From JACOTK01 sp963743945 (lineage in GTDB: Bacteria > Actinomycetota > Acidimicrobiia > Acidimicrobiales > CADCSY01): 64,000 nucleotides of DNA. The DNA lies in the NCBI GenBank assembly GCA_963743945.1, contig CAVURO010000011.1, positions 1 to 64,000 of the forward strand. Direction: 5' to 3'. The position numbers and the translations under genes were made by a program. The stretch's first letter is position 1. Every line of letters starts with the position of its first letter. Positions 15,661-22,933 of this stretch are shown piece by piece. Under the pieces are notes generated by a model, which ran no database searches, was not told the DNA's origin, and was given only the letters and a program-made list of their open reading frames with translations.

Positions 15661-16191
15661 TCAGTCGACCAGCACGCCCTGATCGGCGAGCTCGTGCACG
15701 AGGGAACCCTCGTCGGTGCCCATCAGCGCAGCCAGTGCCCACATGTCGGAGTCGCGGATCGAGAGCACAGCGCCGTTCCAATCGCCACGACTCTGGGCGA
15801 TGTGGCGGAGATAGCCGACGATCGCGGGCGACCGGTCGGTTGCGTCCAACGCCACGAGATCGATGACCACCCGACGTGCCGTGACGGCCTCGACGCGGGT
15901 GTCACCCTTGCCCAGCAGCGCCGTCATCGGGACGTTGTAGAAGAGGGCCAACTCGTGAAGCCGGGGAAGGTTCAGGACACGGAAGCCTCGTTCGTAGGCA
16001 CCGATGGTCGATGCGCTCCAGCGACCCTCGGACATCTTCTCCACCTGTTGCAGGGAGAGACCGTGCTGGTGTCGCACCGAGCGCAGACGACGACCCACCT
16101 CCAACGTGAAGAGGAGACCGGCTTCGCTGTCGATGTCGACCTCGTCGCCGCCGGCGGGCCCCCCCGTGGATGTTGATCGGTCTGCGGGCAT
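15661..16191 (-). CDS. bldD: BldD-family transcriptional regulator with c-di-GMP signature
   Basis: The 176-residue protein has an N-terminal helix-turn-helix typical of BldD (LRSVRHQHGLSLQQVEKMS, then GRWSASTIGAYERG, residues about 37-70). Its C-terminal domain contains RGD (135-137), eight residues, then RDSD (146-149). RGD-X8-RXXD is the motif with which Streptomyces BldD binds a tetrameric c-di-GMP and thereby dimerises on DNA. The start at 16191 follows a GGAGGA ribosome binding site. It lies alone, divergent from the cyclophilin gene. Regulation of developmental or motility genes by c-di-GMP is inferred, not shown. Confidence 0.88.
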   Translation of the reverse strand: MPADRSTSTGGPAGGDEVDIDSEAGLLFTLEVGRRLRSVRHQHGLSLQQVEKMSEGRWSASTIGAYERGFRVLNLPRLHELALFYNVPMTALLGKGDTRVEAVTARRVVIDLVALDATDRSPAIVGYLRHIAQSRGDWNGAVLSIRDSDMWALAALMGTDEGSLVHELADQGVLVD

Positions 16192-16367
16192 CTTGTCGTC
16201 GTCCTCCAGGTCGCGAAGAGAGTGACCCCCTCCAGGGGCTCTAAGACATTTCGACACCGAGGGTGTCCGATTCCTCCCTCTTCAATGACATTTTCCCCCT
16301 TTTACCACCATCAGTGTCCACTGGTCGAGGTTCACCCGAGGCCCAGGGCTCCATTAGGGTCTGGCTC

Positions 16368-17159
16368 ATGGGAACAGAAAAGCGTCAACGACAGAAGGAG
16401 GGGCGCGCCAAGCGCCGAGAGGCGGACCAAAAGGCCGCACTTCGAGCCCGTCGGAAGACGCAGGGCATTCGCCTGGCCGTCCTTCTGGTCGTCGTCACGT
16501 TGGGCGTGTTCGCCATCGCAACTTTCGGCGAGGATGACAAGGCCAAGGCAAAGGGCGATGACACCACGACGACGACAACGAAAGCGGTGCCGGGCTTCGC
16601 CTACGGCACGGGCGAGTGCGGCCCGGCCGACAAGCCCTCCGAACCCGTCCGCGTCTTCACCGCTGCGCCCAAGCAGTGCATCGAGGCCGGCAAGGACTAC
16701 GGGGCGGTCATCGTCACCTCCAAGGGCGAGATCACCGTTGACCTCGACGAGAGCCGCGCCCCCGGCACGGTCAACAACTTCGTGACCCTGGCCCGATACG
16801 GCTACTACGACGGTGACGACTTCCACCGCGTGGTCAAGGACTTCGTGATCCAAGCCGGCGACCCCGTGGGTGACCCACCCGGTACGGGTGGTCCCGGCTA
16901 CACGATCGACGACGAGCTTCCCACCGAGGACAACCCTTACGTGGAGGGCTCGTTCGCCATGGCCAACTCGGGTCCGAACACCAACGGGAGCCAGTTCTTC
17001 ATCTACGTCGGCCCCAACGAGCTCGGTCCGAACTATTCCCATTTCGGGAAGGTGACCAAGGGCATCGAGGTCGTGAAGGCCATCGTGGCTCTTTCGACCG
17101 GCGACGGGCCACCGTCCGAGGCCGTGACGATCGAGTCGGTCACGATCACCGAATCGTAG
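16368..17159 (+). CDS. Membrane-anchored cyclophilin-type peptidyl-prolyl isomerase
   Basis: The 263-residue protein has a highly basic N-terminus, one membrane segment (IRLAVLLVVVTLGVFAIAT, about residues 33-51), a Thr-rich linker and an extracytoplasmic cyclophilin domain. The domain shows APGTVNNFVTLAR, FHRVVKDFVIQAGDP and MANSGPNTNGSQFFI, including the catalytic Arg and the Gln of the QFF motif. It would speed folding of exported proteins. The ATG at 16368 is the first start in front of the basic segment. Confidence 0.92.
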   Translation: MGTEKRQRQKEGRAKRREADQKAALRARRKTQGIRLAVLLVVVTLGVFAIATFGEDDKAKAKGDDTTTTTTKAVPGFAYGTGECGPADKPSEPVRVFTAAPKQCIEAGKDYGAVIVTSKGEITVDLDESRAPGTVNNFVTLARYGYYDGDDFHRVVKDFVIQAGDPVGDPPGTGGPGYTIDDELPTEDNPYVEGSFAMANSGPNTNGSQFFIYVGPNELGPNYSHFGKVTKGIEVVKAIVALSTGDGPPSEAVTIESVTITES

Positions 17160-17168
17160 GGGCCTGCA

Positions 17169-17195
17169 GCCCGCGATCGGACGAAGACCGCGGGC
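17169..17195. terminator. Hairpin between convergent cyclophilin and VOC genes
   Basis: A 7-bp GC stem (GCCCGCG/CGCGGGC) with a 13-base loop sits in the 64-bp gap between two convergent genes. It has no T-run on either side, so this is only a possible two-way terminator. Confidence 0.4.
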
Positions 17196-17223
17196 GCCTC
17201 ACCCGGACCATCGGCCGGTCGGA

Positions 17224-17671
17224 CTACAGGCGCAGCGGCCTGATGGGAGCGACGATGGTGGCGGGGTCGGCGCGCCAATCGACCCCCGGCACGTCGACGT
17301 AGAGCTCGATCTCGTTGCCGTCCGGGTCCTCGACGTAGAGGCTGTGGGTGATGGTGTGGTCGCTGGCCCCGACGATCGTGACGCCGGCGTCCTGCAACTG
17401 GGCAAGGACGGCGCGAAGCTCGTCGTCGGTGTCGCCGACCTTCAGCCCGAAGTGATAGAGGCCCACCCGCCGACCCCGGGGCGGCCCCGGGGCGTCGTCA
17501 CCCACCTCGATCAACAGAAGCTCGTGGTGGGTGTGACCACCGGAGAAGGCCATCGCCGCGTTGCCGTACGGGGCGACCGGCGTCCAGCCCAACACGTCAC
17601 CGTAGAAGTGCAGCGGAACGTTGGAGATCACGTACGTAGAGGACCAGATGGCCGAGCTCGTGGACTGCCAT
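17224..17671 (-). pseudogene. VOC (glyoxalase/dioxygenase) family protein, frameshifted
   Basis: From the ATG at 17671 the first 20 codons read a normal VOC start (MAVHELGHLVLYVRDLQRS). A stop would follow soon, while the rest of the fold (FYGDVLGW, HHELLLIEVG, LYHFGLKV, VEDPDGNEIELYVD) continues in another frame. Removing one base near 17608 (minus-strand GCAC before TTCTAC) restores a continuous reading RSAAFYGDVLGW, and the total length, 448 bases, is three times 149 plus one. It is either a real recent loss or a base error. The gene is third in the operon after tauE. Function not assignable beyond the fold. Confidence 0.8.
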
Positions 17672-17681
17672 GCGACCCAAG

Positions 17682-18521
17682 CTACCCAATCACGCCCTGG
17701 GCGGCACGGGTCGCCGTGTACACCGCCACGGCGACGAGCAACCCGGAAAACCACTTGAGGCTGCGCTCGGGGTCCAGCCGGCCTGCCACTCGTGAGCCGC
17801 TCAGCACGCCCGCGACGGCGGCGATCGTGAAGGGAATCGTGACCCGCCACTCGATCGTCGCAGCCGTTGCCAGCCGGGTGCTCAAGGCGACCCCCGAGTT
17901 GATGGCGATCACGAGCAGCGACGTACCGATCGCCTCGGGCATGGGGAGCGCCAACAGCAGGGTGAGGGCAGGGACGATGACGAAGCCACCCCCGACGCCG
18001 AAGAGCCCGGTCAGGAACCCGACGCCGGTTCCCGCTGCAACGATCGTGGCGACCCGGGCCGGCTGAAGCGTCGAGACCGACGCATCGCCATGGGAGAGCG
18101 ACCCGCGCCCGGGAACGCCCGACGACTCGACAAGCCTGCGTTCCTCCCCCACACGGGTGCAGGTGGGACACGCGGTGAGCATCCTCCAGGCGGCTATGAC
18201 GACCAGCACACTGAAGCCGAGGAGGAGCACATCGGGGTCGATGCGCTTGTTGAGCGCCGAGCCGACCAACGAGCCCCCGATGCCCACCAGCCCGAAGGTC
18301 ACACCCGTCGCCACACGTACGCGACCGCTGCGCCAGTGCCCGACCATACCCACAAGCGATGCCATGCCGACCAGCAGCAGACTGGTCGCCGTCGCCGCCT
18401 TCGGATCCTGTCCCGCTGCGTAGACCAGCACCGGCACCGCGAGGATCGACCCGCCGCCACCCAGTGCCCCCAGTGACAGGCCGATGAGGAATCCCAGCGG
18501 GGACGCTAGGAAGACCCTCAA
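17682..18521 (-). CDS. TauE/SafE-family sulfite/organosulfonate exporter
   Basis: The 279-residue protein has the family's two repeated halves of about four membrane helices each. The first opens with FLIGLSLGALGGGGSILAVPVLVY and the second with GVGFLTGLFGVGGGFVIVPAL, the Gly-rich signatures of the pore. A Cys-containing loop separates them. Its start overlaps the stop of the persulfide dioxygenase-rhodanese gene by 4 bp, so export of sulfite made by that enzyme is a reasonable role (inference from context). Confidence 0.92.
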   Translation of the reverse strand: MRVFLASPLGFLIGLSLGALGGGGSILAVPVLVYAAGQDPKAATATSLLLVGMASLVGMVGHWRSGRVRVATGVTFGLVGIGGSLVGSALNKRIDPDVLLLGFSVLVVIAAWRMLTACPTCTRVGEERRLVESSGVPGRGSLSHGDASVSTLQPARVATIVAAGTGVGFLTGLFGVGGGFVIVPALTLLLALPMPEAIGTSLLVIAINSGVALSTRLATAATIEWRVTIPFTIAAVAGVLSGSRVAGRLDPERSLKWFSGLLVAVAVYTATRAAQGVIG

Positions 18522-19942
18522 ATCGTCCGACCCGCAACGACGTGTGTCGCCTTGCTCTCAACGGGAAGGCCGGCGCCGGCCCATGCCTGGAACCCGCCGA
18601 GAATATCGGCCACGGTTGCGAAGCCCCGCTGACGCAAGGTGGACGCACCGATCGACGAGCGATAACCCCCGGCGCAGTAGACCACCGTCGGCGCCTCGGG
18701 GTCGAGACCCGCTGAGGTGACACCGGCCACCAAGCCCGCCAGGGGGAGGCGATGAGCCCCGGGGATGACACCCTGTTCCTGTTCACCCGCATTGCGGATG
18801 TCGATGATCTGAAGGCCGGGTTGGTCGTTTCGCCATGTCGCCAGGTCGTCCGCCGTGATCCGCCGAGCCTGCTCGGACAGTTCGGGCCGTCCGATCAGGA
18901 CCTGCTCGATGTCCGGCAGATGGCCCACGACCTTGTCGAATCCGATGCGAGCCAACCGCACCCTTGCCTCGGTCTCGCGACCTGGATCGGTGACCAGCAC
19001 GATGGGCTGGCGGGGACCGACCACATCGCCGGCGTACTCCGCGAAGCGTCCCTCCATGCCGACATTGATCGATCCCACCAGGTGCCCCGAGGCGAAGACC
19101 TCCGGATTGCGTCCGTCGAGGACCACGCCACCTTCCGCGACGATCGAGAGAACCTGATCGATGGTGAGCACCTCCGTCGGCGCCTCGTCGTCGAGCAGGC
19201 CCCTGGCCCGGCGGTTCGCGTCGGCGGCAAAGCCGAAATAGGCGGGCGCAGCCGACTGGCCCTCGGTCACGACGGCCACGAACTCGTCCTCGGTCATCGG
19301 GGCAAGGGCATAGTTGCTCCGACGCTGCTCGCCGATTGTCGACTCGGCCGCGGTCGAGAGCTGCTTGCCGCATGCGGAACCGGCGCCGTGCGCCGGGTAG
19401 ACCCGCGTGCGGTCGGGAAGGGTCAGGATCTGTTCCTGCAACGAGCGGTACAGCGACCGACCCATGTCGTCAGCACTCCGGCCGACAGAGGCGAGGAGGT
19501 CGGGTCTGCCGACATCGCCCAGGAACAGGGCGTCACCGGTAAGCACGGCCCAGGGCTCGGGGTCATCGGCATGCTCCCAGATCACCAGTGAGATCGACTC
19601 GGGGGTGTGACCCGGTGTTGCCCGAACCTCGACGACCACCTCGCCGAGGTCGATGCGCTCGGCGTGGACCAACTCCCGAATCGGGAAATCGGTCTGCGCA
19701 CCCGCCCCGTACGCAATGGCGGCGCCGGTGGCCTTGGCCAGCTCGAGGTGCCCGGACAGGAAATCTGCATGGACGTGGGTCTCGATGATCTGCTCGATGG
19801 TCAGTCCATGGTCACGGGCGTCGGCGAGATAACCCGAGACGTCACGCTGCGGGTCGACCACAACGGCCCGCCCGGTCGTGGTGTCACCGATCAGGTAGCT
19901 GAACAGCGACAGACACCCGAGCTCGTACTGGTGGAAATACAC
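18518..19942 (-). CDS. Metallo-beta-lactamase persulfide dioxygenase-like protein fused to two rhodanese domains
   Basis: The 474-residue protein has an ETHE1-like metal site (H56-x-H58-x-D60, H65) within ETHVHADFLSGH and further ligands in RATPGHTPES. Two rhodanese domains follow. The first (LDGRNPEVFASGHL) lacks an active cysteine; the second has one in VYCAGGYRS. Such fusions oxidise glutathione- or other persulfides to sulfite and handle sulfane sulfur. The GTG start at 19942 has an AGGAG site and fits the fold start. An upstream in-frame extension is Arg-rich and was rejected. Confidence 0.9.
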   Translation of the reverse strand: MYFHQYELGCLSLFSYLIGDTTTGRAVVVDPQRDVSGYLADARDHGLTIEQIIETHVHADFLSGHLELAKATGAAIAYGAGAQTDFPIRELVHAERIDLGEVVVEVRATPGHTPESISLVIWEHADDPEPWAVLTGDALFLGDVGRPDLLASVGRSADDMGRSLYRSLQEQILTLPDRTRVYPAHGAGSACGKQLSTAAESTIGEQRRSNYALAPMTEDEFVAVVTEGQSAAPAYFGFAADANRRARGLLDDEAPTEVLTIDQVLSIVAEGGVVLDGRNPEVFASGHLVGSINVGMEGRFAEYAGDVVGPRQPIVLVTDPGRETEARVRLARIGFDKVVGHLPDIEQVLIGRPELSEQARRITADDLATWRNDQPGLQIIDIRNAGEQEQGVIPGAHRLPLAGLVAGVTSAGLDPEAPTVVYCAGGYRSSIGASTLRQRGFATVADILGGFQAWAGAGLPVESKATHVVAGRTI

Positions 19943-20107
19943 GTGGCACTCCTGTTCCCGGTCGCCCGATGGGCTCCGACCTCTGGAACAACCATCCCGT
20001 GCGCCTCCTTCTTCCCGCCGAGAGCTTCGGAGCGTTCGAGGCGTGTCCCGCAACCCGCCGACACCGCGACCGTCATGACCGTCGTGATCGTCGTGAGGAA
20101 CGCGTGC

Positions 20108-20770
20108 TCAGGGAAGCATGTCGATGGGGCGGACCTTGCCGTCCACGTAGATCGTGACCGATCCCACGCCCTCAACCGTCCAGGCTCCCTGGGGTGATCG
20201 GATGAGCGCGGTCTGCTCGGGAACGGCTGCAAGACAGAGACCGGGGTCCGCCAACGCCAGCGTTCGGTGATGTGAGCCGGCGAAACCATCGTCGGCATGG
20301 GGATGGACCGCCACGCCCGAGATCAACCCGAGGCCCACGGTGAATGCGCCGCCACGTGGGTCGACCATGGGGTCGCCGATCACCATCGCCCCGGCCCCCG
20401 AACCCGCGACAACGGCGCCCTCGCTCCACGCAACGATGATGGCGTCCCAGAGCGGTGTCGACTTCAACACCGAGCGCAGATGCAGGGGCGAACCGTCCGC
20501 CAGGTAGATGAAACGGGCCTTTCGCACAATCTCCGCGTTGGCCCCGACCAGGGCTTCCCGGCGCTGGAACACGTCGAGACCGATGACCTGAGCTCCGAGG
20601 CCGGCAAAGTGCGCAGCCGCCGCCGCGACCGCACGGGCCGGGTGCTCGTACGCTGCCGCCGCCGCCAACACGACGACCTCGGTGCCGCCGGATGCCTCCA
20701 GCAACCCTCCGTCGAAGGAGCAGCCCGGCTGCCACGCACCTCCACCGATCAGTGCGAGCGGGCCGCTCAC
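20108..20770 (-). CDS. Peptidase S51/cyanophycinase-like protein lacking the nucleophile serine
   Basis: The 220-residue protein follows the S51 (class I glutamine amidotransferase-like) pattern: GPLALIGGGAW at the start, a VVVLAAA strand, and a nucleophile-elbow region reading VVAGSGAGAMVIG, then GLGLISGVAVHPHADD. In cyanophycinase and dipeptidase E the elbow is G-T/W-S-A-G-A. Here the serine position appears to be Gly, so catalysis is doubtful. The GTG at 20770 overlaps the preceding stop as GTGA; a longer frame upstream lies inside that gene. Confidence 0.75.
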   Translation of the reverse strand: MSGPLALIGGGAWQPGCSFDGGLLEASGGTEVVVLAAAAAYEHPARAVAAAAAHFAGLGAQVIGLDVFQRREALVGANAEIVRKARFIYLADGSPLHLRSVLKSTPLWDAIIVAWSEGAVVAGSGAGAMVIGDPMVDPRGGAFTVGLGLISGVAVHPHADDGFAGSHHRTLALADPGLCLAAVPEQTALIRSPQGAWTVEGVGSVTIYVDGKVRPIDMLP

Positions 20771-21282
20771 GATGACGCCCCATTCGTTCGTGATGCCGCA
20801 ACAGCCACACCCTGGACCCAGGGACGAAGCATCGGATTCCTCGTTGGCATGGCAAACCTTTCGATATCGGTGATGATGAAGCCGGCTCCTCGAATGCATT
20901 CAGGCAGGCTGCGCTCCGGATGGAAGCCGTCGGGGGAGCTGCGGTGTCCGATCCGGGCTGCGGCGAAGCCCCAAAACCCGTGGGTGCAGCCGCCGTGATC
21001 GACGAACCACAACCTGCCGCCGGGAGCCAGCGAGGTGCGGACCGTGGCAAGCACCCTGGGAAGATCGTCGTTCGAGAGTCTGCTGAGCCCACCGACCGAG
21101 ATGACGCCGCCGAGCGAGCCCGGCGATGTCGCATCGTCCTCATCCTCCAGGGCACCAAGGGCAACAAGGGCACCGAGAGGACCGAGGTGACGGACCACGA
21201 GCCCGGGGCGCAGGGCATCCATGGCCGTTGCTTCGAGGGCCTCGCCTCTCCTGGCCATTACGGCTCGCTGCACATCACGCAC
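20767..21282 (-). CDS. SAM-dependent methyltransferase-like protein (incomplete fold)
   Basis: The 171-residue protein resembles the C-terminal half of class I methyltransferases. The stretch SNDDLPRVLATVRTSLAPGGRLWFVDHGG matches motifs around the fourth and fifth strands (APGG turn). The N-terminal half is short and lacks the Gly-rich SAM-binding loop, so activity is uncertain. It is coupled to the S51-like gene (GTGA) and divergent from the 3-hydroxyacyl-CoA dehydrogenase gene, only 20 bp away. Confidence 0.65.
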   Translation of the reverse strand: MRDVQRAVMARRGEALEATAMDALRPGLVVRHLGPLGALVALGALEDEDDATSPGSLGGVISVGGLSRLSNDDLPRVLATVRTSLAPGGRLWFVDHGGCTHGFWGFAAARIGHRSSPDGFHPERSLPECIRGAGFIITDIERFAMPTRNPMLRPWVQGVAVAASRTNGASS

Positions 21283-21302
21283 ACCCGGTAACGTAGCGGG
21301 CC

Positions 21303-22160
21303 ATGAGCATCGACAAGGTTGGCATCATCGGTTCAGGCATCATGGGCTCGGGCATCGCGGAGGTGGCGGCCAAGGCCGGGCATCAGGTCGTGTTGCGCTC
21401 ACGCAAGCAGGAGACCGCCGACGACATGGTCGCGCGTCTCGGGAAGTCGCTCGACAAGCAGGTCGAGAAGGGCAAGCTCGAGCAGGCCGATCGTGACGCG
21501 ATCGCCGCTCGGGTGTCGGCCACGTCGGCACTGAGCGATCTCGGTGACTGCGACCTGGTCATCGAGTCGGTGGTCGAGGATCTCGCCGTCAAGCGCGACC
21601 TGTTCGCGGAGCTCGATCGCCTGTGCAAGCCCGAGACCATCATCGCCACCAACACCTCGACGTTGCCGGTGGTCGAGATGGCTGTGGCCACCTCGCGGGC
21701 GGACAAGGTCTGTGGCATCCACTTCTTCAACCCGGCGCCGATGATGAGCCTGGTGGAGATCATTCGCCCTCTCACGGCGTCGGACGAGACCATGGCAGCG
21801 GCGCTGGCCTTCGCCCAGGGCTGTGGCAAGTCCCCCGTCGAGGTCCAGGACCGGGCCGGGTTCATCGTCAACGCACTGCTGTTCCCCTATCTCAACAACG
21901 CCGTGCGCATGGTCGAGAACAGGACCGCAACCAAGGAAGCCATCGACGCCGCCATGCAGGGCGGCTGCAACTTCCCGATGGGCCCGCTTGCGCTGCTCGA
22001 CCTGGTCGGCCTCGACACATCGGTGGCAATCCTCGACGCGCTCTACGACGAGTTCCGCGACCCCAACTACGCTGCTGCCCCGCTGCTGCGTCGCATGGTC
22101 AGCGCCGGCCACCTCGGCCGCAAGTCAGGCGCCGGCTTCTACGACTACGCGAAGCGCTGA
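21303..22160 (+). CDS. 3-hydroxybutyryl-CoA dehydrogenase
   Basis: The 285-residue enzyme interconverts 3-hydroxyacyl-CoA and 3-oxoacyl-CoA with NAD(P). The nucleotide-binding start is KVGIIGSGIMGSGIAEVAA, the catalytic His is in GIHFFNPAPMMSLVEI (about residue 140), and the C-terminal dimer domain has the PMGPLALLDLVGLD and GRKSGAGFYDY motifs. Neighbours of acyl-CoA metabolism (ethylmalonyl-CoA mutase, carboxylase, CoA-transferase) lie within 8 kb. Confidence 0.95.
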   Translation: MSIDKVGIIGSGIMGSGIAEVAAKAGHQVVLRSRKQETADDMVARLGKSLDKQVEKGKLEQADRDAIAARVSATSALSDLGDCDLVIESVVEDLAVKRDLFAELDRLCKPETIIATNTSTLPVVEMAVATSRADKVCGIHFFNPAPMMSLVEIIRPLTASDETMAAALAFAQGCGKSPVEVQDRAGFIVNALLFPYLNNAVRMVENRTATKEAIDAAMQGGCNFPMGPLALLDLVGLDTSVAILDALYDEFRDPNYAAAPLLRRMVSAGHLGRKSGAGFYDYAKR

Positions 22161-22180
22161 GCCCGGCCGCATCGAGGTCG

Positions 22181-22861
22181 TTGCCCGTCGAACCACCACC
22201 GAGCATCTGGGAGTTCCGCACGACGGATCTCCCGGATGCACACGGCGTCGTCGGCGTCGGGGCCGATCTCGATCCGGGCACCCTGCTGGCCGCCTATCGT
22301 CACGGCCTGTTCCCCATGCCCGTCCAAGGGCAGGCCAACCAGGAGATCCTGGGATGGTGGTCGCCTGATCCGAGGGGCATCCTGCCTCTCGACGGCCTCC
22401 GAATCAGTCGCTCACTTCGCCGCTCACGTCAACGGTTCGAGGTGCGGATCGACACCGCCTTCGAGGAGGTCATCGCCGCCTGTGCCGCCCCCGACCGACC
22501 CGGCGGATGGATCAACGCCGACATCCAACGGTCGTACACCACCTTGCACCGGCTTGGCTGGGCACACAGCGTCGAGGCATGGGACCGCGACGCGAACAGC
22601 CTGGTCGGGGGGCTCTACGGCGTGGCCATCGGCGGTCTCTTCGCGGGCGAGTCCATGTTCCATCGAGCCCCGGATGCCTCCAAGGTCGCTCTGGTGGGGC
22701 TCGTATCGGTCCTGTCCGCGAGTGGCCCCGACATGCTCCTCGACATCCAATGGGCCACCCCTCATCTGCGATCGCTCGGCGCGGTCGAGGTCGATCGCGG
22801 GCTCTACCTCGACCTGCTCGCCAGGGCACTCGAACGACCGCTGCCGGCTGCCTTTTCCTGA
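22181..22861 (+). CDS. aat: Leucyl/phenylalanyl-tRNA-protein transferase
   Basis: The 226-residue protein adds Leu or Phe to N-terminal Arg/Lys of proteins, marking them for ClpS/ClpAP. It has the family's start (VGADLDPGTLLAAYRHGLFPM), WWSPDPRGILPL, the GLYGVAIGGLFAGESMFH core and the SKVALVGLV segment. No ATG or GTG precedes the conserved part; the TTG at 22181 with GAGG just upstream is the best start and gives a normal length. It starts 20 bp after the dehydrogenase stop. Confidence 0.93.
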   Translation: MPVEPPPSIWEFRTTDLPDAHGVVGVGADLDPGTLLAAYRHGLFPMPVQGQANQEILGWWSPDPRGILPLDGLRISRSLRRSRQRFEVRIDTAFEEVIAACAAPDRPGGWINADIQRSYTTLHRLGWAHSVEAWDRDANSLVGGLYGVAIGGLFAGESMFHRAPDASKVALVGLVSVLSASGPDMLLDIQWATPHLRSLGAVEVDRGLYLDLLARALERPLPAAFS

Positions 22862-22933
22862 AGCCTGCAACGACCCCCTGGTAGTCGGCCCTTCGAGGTT
22901 GCCTGGCGGAGCCTTCGCCGCCACGATGGAGGG

